DNA of 64,000 nucleotides, from assembly GCF_032854445.1 (NCBI RefSeq), contig NC_088299.1:13261608-13325607 (forward strand). Direction: 5' to 3'. Every line of letters starts with the position of its first letter. Positions within the stretch are counted from its first letter, which is position 1. Below, one piece after another: positions 12,721 through 28,200 of the stretch. A program made the translations under genes and the position numbers. The notes beneath the pieces are model-generated. The model worked only from the letters and a program-made list of their open reading frames with translations, ran no database searches and was not told where the DNA came from. The stretch is from Liolophura sinensis. Its lineage: Eukaryota; Mollusca; Polyplacophora; Chitonida; Chitonidae.

Positions 12721-15700
12721 TGGGGGGTGGGAGGGGGGGAGGGGCACCCAATCCCTCTGGGATAAGATCTAGTAGCCCCTCCCCACACAGCCAATACCGA
12801 TATTGCTGTATACAAGCTGCTACCAAACCATCCATTTTGCAAGGCCGAATCTTAGGACTGATAGAGCTACTTGTACATCCTTTATGAAAAACAAATCATG
12901 CAGAGATAAACTATGTATAATATGCTCTATTCTCATCTGGTTCCACACAGATTTGTTATTATGAGCCAGTAGATACAAAATAAGAAGAAGAAAAAAAGAG
13001 CTCCGATTTCTTCCAAAAAAAAACAGGTTTATCACACGAAATCGGTGAAATTTCTGGTATATAGGTAGCCTATACGGTAAAACGTAATATCTAAATTTTG
13101 TTTAACCTGATCGTAACGTTCTATATAGTGCACCACACATCTTAACTACAGATATAAAAATGTCAATTTAATGACTGGGTCTAATACGACAACATTCTGT
13201 TCAAGTCAACATGATCATTTAACGACAGTAACAGTATGTCATCTTAACTGTGGATAAGTCCAACAGGGCGCAGAGTTGACTTCGCAATAGCGATACGTGT
13301 ACCACTGTCTTTTCCTTCAAATATGCACACACTATTACATAAACATATATATTTGCCTAAAATTATACTAAAGAAATAAACGCCACCTCTATAGTATTTG
13401 TACAGTTATACCCATGAAACAATAGGCCTGGTACTTGCCTAAAACTACAACAATGCCCTGGTATGGCCCAGTAAAACGTAAACACATAGAAACGTCCGCT
13501 CAGTATTCAAAGTGAATTGTTTTGAATCGTAAGGCAAAGTCATACATGTTGAAATGTTTTAACTGTTACAAAAGTCATAGGATAATTTCTTTGATTCAAG
13601 TCTGTCAACACTGATTACATTACTCATCATTACTCAATAAATGACTGTCATAGCGGGTCTTAGCGGGTCATAGTAAACAAGTCAGAACAGATCGTAACTA
13701 TTATAATATCCATGTAACAACTTAGTTTAGGACACCAGTAATGTGGCTCCCACTTTTTCTACTTTAATTTCATCTTGTTAAGCATAATATTAATCTAATG
13801 TTGCAAAAGAAACAAGTTGTTTTAGCAATAAACACTGGGTTTGGGGTAAAAACAAACGACATGTAAATAACAAGTAAGCTTGGTTTCAGATAAAATTCCC
13901 CTTTTGTTCAAATTTAACCCTATTTGATCACACTTTAACAAATATGACTGTTTAACTGATTTGTCTACGCATGCAGTCTCACAAGTTAAGGAGAAATGAC
14001 GCACACTTGATATTTATAAAGTACATGTAAACACTAATCTTTTGTACACACTACCCTATTGAGCGGACGACGGTCTATTACATAGAATTAACCTCTTAAT
14101 ATGAACATGGCCTACAATATGATTCCATTCACTCTACAACTGAACTAATGCTACAACACACACATAAAATCAACCACGAATCTGTGTAAACAAAACTTTC
14201 GAGATCATTTGACAATCATTAAATGAAAAAAAAAAAAAACAACAAGCAATAAAATCAACAAAATGACAATTTAAAACACATACAAAAATGCTGGCTAAGC
14301 CAGTATACGTGCTTATCTGGTGGTAATACAACTGATGTCATACTTCATCAGAGAACTCCATTGCTTAGTTATTCCATTCAAGCACATTTTTAATACAAAA
14401 CTTGTGTTGATCATAAAAAAGTGAATAATAACTAGTTTGAGTGTTAACCATTGATTCATGTTTGCCCTTGACCTTTAGACTTGTCAAGATCATAAAAGCA
14501 ATGAAAATACAAGTAAACAATTCATTTAACCTCATTACTTTAGTAAATATTAAAATGCTTTGCAAACTGCATTTTTGTGTCTGTCATCTTCCCTAACAAA
14601 TGATAAATTCTCAGATATACTCGATCTTGAGGAAAAATTTAACTTCTTCATACATGTAGATATGATTGAACTTCATCATTTGAGTGAATATTTTGATACT
14701 TTTTAAATTGCATTTTTATGTCTTGTCATCGTCATTTGGGTCACTGACCTCAATGTATATGAAAATAAACAGTTTGTAAATATATAAATGTATAATGTGA
14801 CATTACTTGTAAATTTTGTTGATCAACAATTACCATTATCAACGTTGATCAACATTACTGCATTATAGAACATCAATACAATACATACAATTATAGACCA
14901 GAAATTAATTGCCAGATCTTCACACCTTGTATAACATTAGGTTTCCAATGTTTACCCAGGAAACATTAGCAGATCTCGGGAATTTCCTTTGTCATCCGGT
15001 AATTTCCCCTACCCTGGACATGTTACCAAACCTAAGGAACTCCCTTTCTTTTACAAAACTGCTTCATTTATTTTCCCATAATAAGTGGCACTCCGTTCCA
15101 GACTGTTGTTTTTGCAAACATGGTTCATCTTTGTCCTGTAATCGTTCTGTATAACATGTGTAGCTATAGTTTAAACAAATGCAGATGTTTATTAAGATGA
15201 AGACCTGTCCCAAACATTATTGTACACAACCTAAAATTTCACCCTTGACTAAGTTGAAAAATTTGTGTTTGATCCTGAGATCTCTTTATCTCAGAAAGGT
15301 GTTTTGGAGTTTGCATGGACGGTACAAATATATCCTACTGGAAGTAACTAAGTTTCAAAAGTAATATTTTATGAAATTTACTCGTTTCTAAAATTGAATT
15401 TCTGGGGGCAAATTTGGGTCACTTACCACACATATAGCATTACCTATATGCAATCTCATTGGCCAGCCTGATCTGAATGGTTTGTTATTAGCCAATCAAG
15501 GCCCACTTCACATGTGCTTAGGCCCAGTTAAAGCATGTGATGTTGCAAAATAGTCAAGAGAATACATGTAAGTCTTGTGAACAGATAACAATCACAGCTC
15601 CCCAAAACAGCTATGTACAAGTGTCATCAATGTCAACAGATGCGATCAACCTTATTTACCAAATACAAGGAGATCGGTAGAGCTTTGCTGTTACAAAATT

Positions 15701-15810
15701 GCAAAGTTAGGTTGTATCACAATTGATAGCTGCGACCATCATCACTACCAGGTTTGTTTCCCAATGAAGCATTCCACAAGCCACATTTTGGTTAAAGATG
15801 GCATGCGTTC
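11706..15810. other. AT-rich intergenic region without recognised genes
   Basis: Several ORFs of 60-95 codons were read but none resembles a protein. A (GT)n microsatellite lies at 12687-12718, followed by a G-rich tract. Part of 15200-15440 belongs to a dispersed non-coding repeat also present near 27750-27945 and 47535-47720. The right end may include distal 3' UTR of DGAT1. Confidence 0.5.
12687..12718. repeat. (GT)n microsatellite
   Basis: About 16 GT dinucleotides, followed by a G-rich tract to about 12745. Confidence 0.9.
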
Positions 15811-15821
15811 GGAGTCAAGCC

Positions 15822-15827
15822 TTTATT
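15822..15827 (-). terminator. Candidate polyadenylation signal of DGAT1
   Basis: TTTATT on the plus strand, i.e. AATAAA on the minus strand, 454 bp after the DGAT1 stop codon. Other copies occur further on, so this is only the nearest plausible one. Confidence 0.3.
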
Positions 15828-16280
15828 CTCATAAACATCTGCATTCACTACGACTTGTGTTGTTGTAGTAATTAAGATTTGCAGTAAAATATTTTTGTGG
15901 AAGAGCGCCAAAGAGTCATATTCACACAGCATACATGTATATATGTATACCAGGTTGCTTTCTCACTGTTACCAAGGCAACCAGTACTGTATACTATAAA
16001 TCACTTCAGTATATGTAGATGTATTTACGTACGTAGAAACTGTGCGTACCTTGTGAAACAGCTCCCACAACACAATGAAGTGCTGTGTGGTCATGACAAC
16101 AGATTTCTTTGATTGTGTTCAATGTCATCCTCAATAATATTCGAGACAAGATATATCTTTCCCATGATAGATTCCAGGGCAAACTTTTGAGTCATTGTTC
16201 CAACCAAAAAAAACCTTCATGGTCCCAATTCTATATTGCAGCTTGGGACGTTGTTCTTGCTGGTTGACAGTTCCTGTATT

Positions 16281-19200
16281 TTAGCCAAAGAAGCTCAGTG
16301 TGGACTCTGTGCCATTAGCAGCCGCCCCAATGGCTCCTGGGTAATTCAGAACGTAGTAGTCATGGAAATAGGATAAAATGGCTACCGGCTGTCCCAGAAT
16401 CAGCGATATCCACACGGCCATATTGCCGTACTTGCCATGAAGAAAACGGTTGACAAACAGCGCCATGGGAACCTGCATTCAAGCAAAACAGAGAAGTTAT
16501 TAACACACTGGTCATTTTTTTGCTGCAACATTATCACTGAATACTTCCCTAAATTTATTCATCAATATCATAATCATAACTTTATTACCCCAGCCTCAGG
16601 TAAAAAACGTTCTCGGATGTAAATCTAATAATTAAAGTTTCACATTGCAAGGACTCCAGTTTAGCAAGGACTCCAGTTTAGCAAGGACTCCAGTTAGCAA
16701 GGGCTCCAGTTTAGCAAGGACTCCAGTTTAGCAAGGACTCCAGTTTAGCAAAGGCAGTATATAAGCATACTGTTTTGATTGATTTCCGATTTAATTAATT
16801 TCATGGTATAAAATAACAATCAAAATAAATCCTTGTGACTCAAAAGTTGAGTCCACAAGAAGACTTTACTTACTCACTTGATTAGTAAGAGAAAATTCAA
16901 CCTCAGGCAAAAGAAATGTCATTTTACAGGTGAATTATGAATTAATCCAGAGATGTGAAACAAAAAAAAAAGACAGGACGTATGCCAGGAGGAATTCAAG
17001 AATAGCAATTACTCCTACCTGTAATAACATGGCGCTGAAAGCCCACAGTCTGAACATCTGCAAGGGAATGCTTAGCAGGTACTGAAACAGAAACATCATC
17101 AGTTAATTACAGTTAACGATAGAATGCAGATATTTGTAGAAAAAATGTGAACAGTGAACAAGAAAAAAAAAACAACTGCTGAGTATTGACAGATAAAATG
17201 AGAAAAAGAGTTTATTAAAATTTTATGACCACATAGCAAAATCAATCTGATTCCAGAAGCCATCATGTAAAGGATTTTTATATATCAATCATCATGCACT
17301 TCACTAAATAGTTCCACAGTCTATTTTTTTTAGATGCTTGGATATTTTTTTTCAGAATTTCCACACTTTAATGTATTTACCTCATGGAAAAAGGCAGAGA
17401 GGAAGAACACGGTGACAGAGGCAATTGACCTCGGGTAACCTCTCCTCAGTAAAGGCTTGTACAGATGTCTGCAGGCAAAAACAACATCATTTATTTATCT
17501 ATTTTGAATTATACAACAGTGATTATTTCTTGGGTCTGGGCAAATCAACTAAATGACAAACTTGGCCACATGCAAAGCACACCCAAAATGCCCAAAAAGG
17601 AAACTGTACACTACTTATTTCCTCTGAGCCCTTGAGAACAGCGAAGGCAGAGAATTAAAGACAAACGTTTTAAGCCATCTAAACTGTCCCCCTCGGTTCA
17701 TTATTAGCCAAAATCTGTTATCATCAGCAGCATTTACTGTGTAGGTCACTAATTAGGCCACATCAATTTAAACTGTTGTTTTACGAGCAGAATAAATATT
17801 TTTCCAAGGTTGTCAGATGTTATAAAAATAAAACTTTAAAATCATCTAATTTTTGGGAAATAGGAACTGTTCCAGAAATTTCGTCCTATTGAAGGCACAT
17901 TTACGTGATCAGAAAGCCTAGATGAATAAGACAAATCATAAAAAGTAAAAATCGGACAAAAAAAAAGTGGATTCTCAGTTATATTTTTATTTAATTTTTG
18001 TTTTTTTTTTTAGAGTTGGCTCACCCGTAAATCACAAAAATTTACAACTAGAGTCGGGATGTCTGAAATACTCCTTCCTATATTTTTATTTAATTTTTGG
18101 GTTTTTTTAGAGTTGGCTCACCCGTAAATCACAAAAATTTACAACTAGAGTCGGGATGTCTGAAATACTCCTTCCATCTATCAACATTTCCAAAAATAAA
18201 AGAAAGAAAACTAAGACAACCATAAAAGAAAATGACAGGACATTTTGGCTTCACACAGATTGTTTCATAGGCCCATCATGGTGTGCATGGATTGTATGAC
18301 TGATACATCGAGTTTGAATGCAGAAATGTAGCAATCAAGAAGAGAATACAGTGTAACATGAAAATGAAAAATCCGTTAATCCACTAAGTACCTGAACAGG
18401 AGTACTGTAATTAACCTTAAGTTTAGATCAAAGGGAAGATGTACGCTAAGGTTCAGGGAAATAGGTTCAGTATTTTAGGAGGTGCATGGACAAAATTTGA
18501 ATACATGGAAAGCACTGTTACACAAAGTACTAAATGGGGGTAATTATGAAGGTAACTGCCATTAAACTTAAGATTGCACGAGTTCAGACGACATGCAGGA
18601 TGTTTGGTAAGTTTCATCAAAATCGATGCAGTACTGTGGCAAGATATGCGTGAACAAAATTGCGTTTACAGACAAACACACGAACAGACAGGATAATTCC
18701 AGTATATAAAAACTTTGTTGAGCGAGGTATAAAATTGGTAATACTACAAATAATCCTCTTGGGAATGAAGAAACTATTTCAGATAATTTGGAGCAGGCTT
18801 GATCAAGGATTTATACATGCTTCTCATTCAAAGTTTTGTAACTGATTAAATGCCATTTACTGATACATTACAGTTTTCGTAGCTGACAGGTGCTGTTTTT
18901 TTTTTTTGTTGTTTTTGTTGTTTTTTTTACCTTAGAGCCCATCTGTGTACTGGAATGTTCCAATTTGCCCAGAAGTAAGCCACAGTTTCCGCATTCCTGA
19001 AATCAACCGATGAAAATATCACTAAAACGTTGCTTTAAACTTGACTGTGCAAGCAACTGAAATACAGTAGCTAGCAGTAATTCAGTACTGAACTACAGCA
19101 GCTCCAAGCTTACAAAGCATTTTAGTATCATGGCATGTAAAGTGCTAAGAATGGTTTGAAGTATGCTGTCTTCGTGATGAGTTTTAAAAGTAATGTGTGT

Positions 19201-22200
19201 AAGCCTACATGTATAATCCATGCTTGGAAAGTACCAGGATGTAACAACCAAAACTGTTAAAGAAGCAAAAAAGCTACATGATACAATTAACTTTCTTGCG
19301 AAAGTTCATCAATGAACTCGTACATGCACAATGACTCTCAGAAAAATGTGAGAGTGTGACAGTGAGCCTGTGACAGTGAGCCTGTGACAGTAAGAATAAT
19401 AGTGTGACAGTAAGAGTGTGACAGTAAGAGTGTGTGACATAGAGTGTGACAGAGTGACATGTGGCAGTGAGAGTGACGTGTCAGTGAGAGTGTGACAGTG
19501 ACATGTGACAGTGAACCATAACAATACGCAAGTATCTATTACAACAAGAGTGTGAGAGTGAGTGTGACAGTAAGAGTGACAGTGAACCATAGCAATATGT
19601 AAGTATCTATTACAACAAGGTTCACGTCGTTTTGTAGATCATAATGGTTTCCACATTTGTCACGTACAGATATGCACACTGTATAATCTTTCCTTCCTGT
19701 CACCTTTTGAGACAGTTTTGGTCAAAATGTTACAAGATACAAGAGCTTCTTCACATTTGCACTCTTCACAACATCAACATCCCAACACTTACCACCAGTC
19801 TCTGTAGAACTCCCGATCCCCAAAGCGCAGCAACTCCGCCAGGACGTTAAGTGAAGAATGGAAAAACCAGTAGAAAAAGATCAACCACAGACAGTGATTG
19901 GGTATCTGAAAAAAACAAAGCAAAACAAAGAGCATGTTTAGTTAAGAATGGAGAAACCAGTAGAGAACATCAACCACAGATTGGCTGGGAATTTGTATGA
20001 TGTTACCATTACAGAGGACACTCAAATTGAGCAAATAATAACCATGATAAACTTTCCATAAAATGTCCTCAACTTATTTTTTAAATATATGTTTTATTAT
20101 TATTATTTTATTTGATTGGTGTTTTACACCATACTCAAGAATACATGTCTTTCACTTATACCTTGGCGGAGAGCATTATGGTGGGAGGAAACCGAGCAGA
20201 GCCAGAAGGAACCCCACGACTATCCTCAAGTTGCTGAAGACCCTCCCACATATGGTTCAACAGGAAACCAGCATAAGCTGGATCTGAACTCACAGCGACC
20301 GCATTGGTGAGAAAGATGTTTTCCAGAGCTACTTAGTCAGTTTATACATGTATCTATGTCAAGTGTTTGTATTTGTTTTTGTTTTTTTTTACCAAAAATC
20401 GAAGGAAGTACACAAGCTTACCGCTAGTTTGAGCAAACGTTCCACAACACGCTTGAAGTCCAAATCCTGCAGTGGTTTCATGGAATTGTGAACTGTTGGA
20501 ATTAGCCACTGGAAATAACAGCACAGATAGTTTATGTAGTATTTTGTCACAGCTGTCCACTCTATCAGTTCATGCTATGATGGGCAGTTTGTACATGCCA
20601 ATATCACTAACTACAATAAAAATCTCTATATTTTAATATGGATATAATTACATACAGGGTACGATGTAACCAACTGCTCAAACGAATATACTGTTACGGC
20701 AATTCTTCAACCGTTTCACATGTTTGCAAGGTGTTTATTCAAGCATATTCTGAAGGCATTATTCTGTGTTGACTGAAAAAATTGTAATTTTTGTGAAGTC
20801 CTGAAAATGGCTAATCTAATCAATGTAGTTGTGTCTCAAACATTTCATTCAAAAATGTGCATAAATTTCACTGAAATTTGTTCTTTCATGCATGAAAAGG
20901 TTGAGGAATTAGGGTATTGTGGTCTGATTGTCAGTAACTTACCTTCTCAAAAAATATCAAAAATATTGCTTAGGTTTATTTTCATAGTTACTCTTACCTG
21001 CTGGGAACAGCTGAAAGGAAAGAAATGAACAAATGGTAAAATGTTTTACTCTTTCAGACAAAAAGCAATTTACTGGCCAGATGTTCACATTATCAATTAT
21101 TTAACAAAATTTCAAATAAAATGGCAAAGAACTGGTCACAAAACTGGTCAAAAAGAAGTCTATATAAAATGGTTTCCCTGTTCATGGTTATGAAAACATG
21201 TACATAATTTTTTGCAAAGATAAGTATTATTGCCTTCAAAAGTTACCATTTCAATGAGTCTCTTCAAAAGGAACCTCTTCCTGATGCGAGCAGATCTGGG
21301 AAAATTCAGCTCATAACATAATGTGGGCGTCAGCATGAAATAATACAGATCTGAAAGAAAGCACACAAGTAATCAAGATTTGCTTCTCTCAGACAATTTC
21401 TCCCTGGACGGAAGACAACAAATGCCTCTTGTTATGTGTCCCACCAATTTTTTTAATGATCAGCCAAGTGAACAGAATAGCTCCTTCTCTTTACATATCA
21501 GCACAACTGTGTGTTCAACACAGCTAAGGCAATGAGACCTAATCATTCAATCATTTTTCACTCATCTAATTACTCATAATTTCAAGCATTTCAAGGACCA
21601 TTCAATTCATGTACACACCCTCATATGAAGATTAATGGATGTTATTTCCGTAGCTTACTGTTTGTCACTTTCTTTTTCTTTCTGATTGTTGTTTGTCATG
21701 CCCCAGGATTTTTCATTTTTGCAAATAAGGCCAGATATGTCAGAGTTTGATTGAACCACTGCTTAAATGATTTAGCACATATCCTTAAACACTTCTAACT
21801 GCACTAAAGTGCAATCCTTCCCATGAACACACATGTTCATGAATTTGTACAATTAATACACATTTCAACACATGATTGCAATACCTTGCCCTTTTTTTAA
21901 CAAGTTAAAAATGGTAAACTGTCTTTTCGTTTCAATACTAGTACAAATTCGCAATAACTTGGATACCACGACACTCCACACAGGAATCTTCTTGTCTTGC
22001 ACCCAGCCCTATCGTTAAGTGAGTGGCTTATGTTAAGATACATGTAGGAGGCCAATATTAAAAATATAATACTGTAATTCTTCAACCTTTTGATGATATA
22101 TTCTTTACATATTCATAAAATTATACTTTTTGTAAAGCCCTGAAAATGCATATACTGGGGCATTTGAACAGCCAACTTACCATAATAATTCAGGTTATTC

Positions 22201-25200
22201 GGGTACTGAACGTAAATCTTTTCTGCTACTGCGCCTGGTATATTAGAGTTATCTGAAATGGGCAAAACAGTTTTGAATTAAATCAAGAATCTGACAGCTA
22301 GTCATAAATTAATAGCTTTTCATTTAACTGAACAAAAGTCATATAGTGTAAATAAATGCAGATTAAGTCCTTATTTCAAAGCAGTTTGCATTGATCAGAG
22401 ACTGCCATGCAGAGGCCACACAACAATAACATCAACAATAGGGGAGTTCTGCGTTTGAACTCTTTTATCAATGAAGGCAAAAAAAGTTCCACTGTATCAT
22501 GTGATCTGTCAAAAATGTTACGCAACTATTTTTGATCACATATAACATGGGCATCTGAAAAAATTAGATTAGACAAATGACAGAGGAAACTGACAATCTG
22601 AGAATATGTGGACTTCCGAAGTTCCTTCTGGAAACAGGTGTCATTTGTGCCTCTGGAAAAGTTTATAACACGTGATCAGTAAATTAATGTCAACAAAGCT
22701 TGCCTGACATTTTTCACAGTCACATGACACAGCAGGACTCTTTTACTTCTGACAACAAAAGAGTTCCACCTTGAAACTCCCCTATTGAATCTTTCAATTA
22801 ACTCCTGTAGCAGAGTTTTCTGATTATTGAAGTTGGGATTCATTTGTTTGTCTTTCAGCAAAACTTCGCTAATTTAATGATGGTATCTTCTAGCTACAAT
22901 AAGATGAGATGAATGGGCATTCTTTGTAAACACAAGGTAACATCAAGTAAAGAAAAGAATTCTTTTCTTTTTTGGGGGGTAGGAGGAGGGGGAGGGAGGG
23001 TAAACTTGTGTTCATCATTATTTTGCTCAAATCTGAGCAGTGTTCCCATACGAACAGTCTATCGGGTCCTAATAATGGAACACCACTCTGACACCATCTG
23101 ACAAAACATTCCACTCAGAGTATACAGGCATGCAGTAAGGGTCAATTACCAAACCAACTACCAAGTAGATGTAAATAATTCTCACAGGTGCCGAAATTTC
23201 AGAAATAATGAAGATCATCAACTTTATTACATTTCCTATACGGATATATACGAAAATGTCAAGCAGCCCTCAATATTCATGGGTAACCCAAATACATTCC
23301 AACTAGCCACAGACCAGATGGAACTGACTTCATGTGTTCAAGTGAGAAGGCTACAACTCAAAGTACAACTCAACAGTTTGTAGAAGAACTCAGCCAAGGC
23401 TGACCAGTACCTGACCAATGTACATAAGCTGAGTTGTCAGCCAGCAAATATTAAGCTCAGGGGTCACTTTCACAACACTTCCTTAATCATTTTTTTGTAA
23501 TTTTTCTTGTAAATGGTATCGCATTATGGCCGTATATCCCAGACGTCCTTTATAAAAAAAAAATTGACAAGAAATATGATCCTCAAAGTTTTATGAAAAT
23601 TGAAATCTTATTTAAGACCAAACTCACAATTCTTGTTCACGAGGTGGACCACTCAACTCAACTTACCTGACTCTGAGACGCTGTGTGATTTCCTCCGGCG
23701 ATCCTTGAAGCTATTCTTTTGCTGACGGCACCACTTGTTAACACAGATATACGAGACAAGTTTCAGGAAAACCACCGAGTACATCCCCAGTGTAAAGGAT
23801 GAGAACACTGAAAACAACACAAGTCACGTTAAAAACAGATACCATCCATGAACATTCTATCACGTAAATCAATTTGAGTGTGGATCTCTTAGTTCAGGGA
23901 TGTTGGAATACAGTGAGGACATGAACACCTAGTTTTACCTTGACTATGGGATTCTTTATGTATATTTCGTAGGCCTTTGTATGTAAACGATACATAACTG
24001 GCTAGCAAAGCTGCTTATATATACTATACTGACTCAATCTGATTTGGAACATTCCGACTCACCTGGATTTGTGACATTTTCGACACCTGGATTTGTGGCA
24101 TATTTGGAATCTCCTGGAGTTGGGGCATTTTTGGACTCAACTGGTTTTGGGCGAGATTTGACATTCCAGGAGACATGTTTGACTTACCTGGATTTGGGTG
24201 TTTCACAAGGATAACAGCAGCAGGAACAATCAGCACCCCAGCCAGGTTCAGCGTGTGAATGATCACAGCTAACCTCTCTGACAACCAGTTCTGAAAGTTT
24301 AACAATACCTTATGGCAGTGTACTCGCTATACAATGATGCAGAGTCACTCTACCTACGGATTTACATCAAGTCCATGACAATACTTTGCTAACACAGAAT
24401 CACTGTACTGTACATAGTTCCGTCCATCGCTCCTACATTTCAAGCTTAAATAATATGAAAAAACAAAAACAAAAAACAAAAACAAAAAACAAAACAAGAA
24501 CCATCACTTAACTTCCTGGCAAAAAAGGTTGAAGGTCTGGTGATCAAATGTTAGAATCCAGCTCTCGCTGCTTTGGCTTACGGCTTTAAGTCAACAGGTT
24601 CGTAAGGTACCTCAGGGTGGTTGACTCCTGGGCCCAGCTGTTCAAAGGTGTATTAGCTAATACTGGTGTTAAAACGAAAGAAAGCACCTGGTTTATGTCC
24701 ACTGAAAGACTACCATTCAAAGTATCTTAAACCGGCATTAAATACTTTAGATTTTTTTCAACATAGTCAAAGTTTAGTGAAACTTCATCTTGACGTCTCC
24801 ATTATCGACAACAGCAAGTTGACGTCACGTTTACGCTAGCTCTCTAACATCAAAGGTATGTCCTCTATTATACATTTGTGAAGTATTGTCATTTTGCTCT
24901 ACATGTTATTTGATGAATCTCATTAAAATAATACAGTATGATGCTTTTTAGAAAGCTTGAGAATCCTGCTTTCGATTGAAATATGTTTTAGCCAGGTGTT
25001 GTCTTGTCCTTTTAGATATACTTTGTGCCAAATTTTCAATTTCAATTTTTTTGCCAAACTCAGTAGCCAATGCATTTCTCCCAAATCAAAGTACATATAT
25101 CACAGCTGCAGCCTAACAACATATTTAATATACTGGTACACAATTGTTTTTTTTTAGGCCAAGCACAAAAATGATGATTTGGCTCAAAGTTAAATCTGGT

Positions 25201-28200
25201 ATTAAGTGTTAAACCAGCTTTGAACAAGTTGGCCTAGATGTCAATGGCGGAAACGACTCTAATGAATACCATGAGATACCAACTTCAATGGCTGCTTTAG
25301 AAACACACACTGCATGGTCATTAGACTAAAGCTTGTTATAACCAACGCAGTCATTTGCCGCCACTCCCTACAGTCTTGGTCCCCAGCCAGCAACCTGCTT
25401 GCATAATTCACGTCATCCATTTTAGTGAAAGATTCTTGAGTAAAGAGTTAAACAAATAAAATAAGTTGGAATCATTTTCAAAAGTAGTAATGTTTTCCTA
25501 ATTTTTACTCACCTTTGATAATGCACATTCCAAATAGAATGTAATTAAAATGAAAACATTTGACACTGAAACAAAAAAATTAGAGCTGATGAAGTTTCAA
25601 TAAGTTACCATAAAATGTAGTAAAATTACTGGTCATACTAAACACTCAAAATAAAAAGGCCCATTGTTGCCATTTCAATATTTCAACGATATCATCCTTA
25701 GGTTTTAATTCACATTAATAAAAAATGAATTTTATGAATTTTTAAAAAATATTTGTAAAAAATTTTAAAACCATAAGTTTATGTACTAAAACCATAATAT
25801 TCCTCCCTTTAAGGAAAATGTATCTCTCAATCAAAAAAGCATCAATACCTGTACATCTAAGCGCATAAAAAAAAACCCCGGATGCATCTTAACGTTTTGA
25901 ATGAATAATTATGGCTTAATTATAGCACTTTTGTAGCCCCATACTTAAAAATACATAAAAATACTTTTTGAATATAGATGTAACATGCTCTAAAAGTAAT
26001 GATTAGCCTGGAGACAAAATATATTTGTACATGTACATGTGTGTAGTCACAAATTTCATCATGAAATGGGTATCTGTTAATCAGACCATGAGCCCTGAAA
26101 TATGCTAATTTTTTATGTATATATGTGAGCATCTCATAATTATTATTTACATGTATTATTTATAATCAAAAATTTTTCATCAGCAGTATTAAAGGATGAT
26201 TGACTGCTGTTTACCATCATGCTGACGAATGATTTGCTGGCAGTAAAAGACACCTGGATTTATTTATTTATTTATTTGATTGGTGTTTTGAGCCATACTC
26301 AAGAATATTTCACTTATACAACGGTGGCCAGCATTATGGTGGGAGGAAACTGGGCACAGCCCAGGATAAACCCACAACCATCTGTCGGTTGCTGCAGACC
26401 TTGGATTTGAACCTGGGACCTCATCGTACATAGATAGCTCACTGAGCCACCCTAAATGTCTCATAAGTTTTTTTATGTTCAGTAGATGAATCTGTTACAT
26501 ATGAACCTACCAGATTCCTATCGAATCAGATTTAGGTCATAAAATCAGTGTGCGGGATTATAGCTATGCAAGGTTGTCCCCACCGATAAGCTGGGTCATG
26601 TCAGGTCCCATGCCTCTCCATTCAGATGTCATGGTGCTCCACACTGTGCCCTACATGCTACTCATAATGTGACCTGACAGAACAACCTTGAACCAAACCG
26701 TCTCTAAGGATAACTTATCTGATAAAACATTAGACAACCCTGACTGTTAACACTGTAGACAGAGAAGAGTGGGCTGGCTGTCACACTGACTTTTCTCATG
26801 GACATTCAAGGAATTTTTGTCACCATGACATTAATTTGATTTCTGCTGTTATTCTTCCTACATTGTCAAGTAAATATTCCTGCAATGATATGTTGAGAAC
26901 ACATCTGTGTACCTCAGAATAATTTCACCCTGATTTGGCTAAACTATATGTATTCGTTGTCGATTTGTTTTTTAGTGTGGTGCTTACTGTAATTCCTCGA
27001 CCTTTTTGCATGTTTGCAATGTGATTATTCAAGCATATTCTGAAGGCATTATTCTGTGTAGACTCATAAAATCATACTTTTTTTGGAGCCGTGAAAATGG
27101 CCATCTAAACAATGTAGTTTTGTCTCCAAATCAAATTAAAAATGTGCATACACTGAGCTGATAGTTGATCTGTCATATGCGAGAAGGTTGACGAATTAGA
27201 GTAACACCACACATACGCATTTCTTTTACATGTATGAATATAAATGAATCTTTTTTCAATGTGGAAGGAGGATATCAAAATAAAATAAAACATCAAATAA
27301 TTTGTGGGAAATGTGGACTTTCCCACCAATTAAGTGAGTAAAAAATATATTTACGTGATCAGAAATTCATAAATTTCAATTTTATTTATTTATTTATTTT
27401 TCTGTTGCATTTTGGATTTCTTGGCTCACTTTAAAACACAAAGTAATCTAGGCGATGATTAACATTACACACAGTTCGTATCCTAATACATGTATCTGTC
27501 ATGCTTATGTGAATGACCACATGAGCACATACTCACCAAGGACAAGGATGACATTGGGCCAGCTGTACGGGTTTCTCAGAAACACCTTTAATAAGGCCAC
27601 AGGGTCTATGAGGATACCATACCTGGAATAACGGCAATAAATTATGCACCAAAACATACATTTGTCAATATCTGTCATCAAGATGGGGTCTGTTTATTTA
27701 TTTATTTATAAATATATATTTACCCTAAATGACCATAATTTTTGTCAATGACTAACCTGCCCATTTTTCCTGATTCTGGGAGTTCCATTGATTTTAAATA
27801 TGTGTTTTGAGGTTTGCTTGGAACATGGGATGAAATTCTACTGGAAAAATGTAAGTTTTCAGGACAAAAAATAATATTTTGTAACATTTATTTGCATCTA
27901 AAACTGCACTTTTGTGGGCGAAATTTTAAGCCATTCAGGGTGTAGGTATATGAATCTTGTTCAAAGCCATACTCAAGAATTCTTCAGTTGTGGGATGGCA
28001 GTCAGCTTTATGGATGAAAGAAAGAGGTGTAAAGTAAAGGTAAAGGTCTTCATCCAAAATCTGTAAATTACCACAAAAACTGAAGTAATGTACAAATCTT
28101 GAAAGTGTTTACTTCCAACCTTGGTCAGGTTCAGATCTTTCTGTTAGTACGTCTCAGAGCTTAGAGCACACATTTGCACTTGTATACAAGAAGTGAAAGA

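Noticed and set aside
12555-12842. ORFs across the GT microsatellite
   Set aside because: The translation is driven by the dinucleotide repeat and is low complexity.
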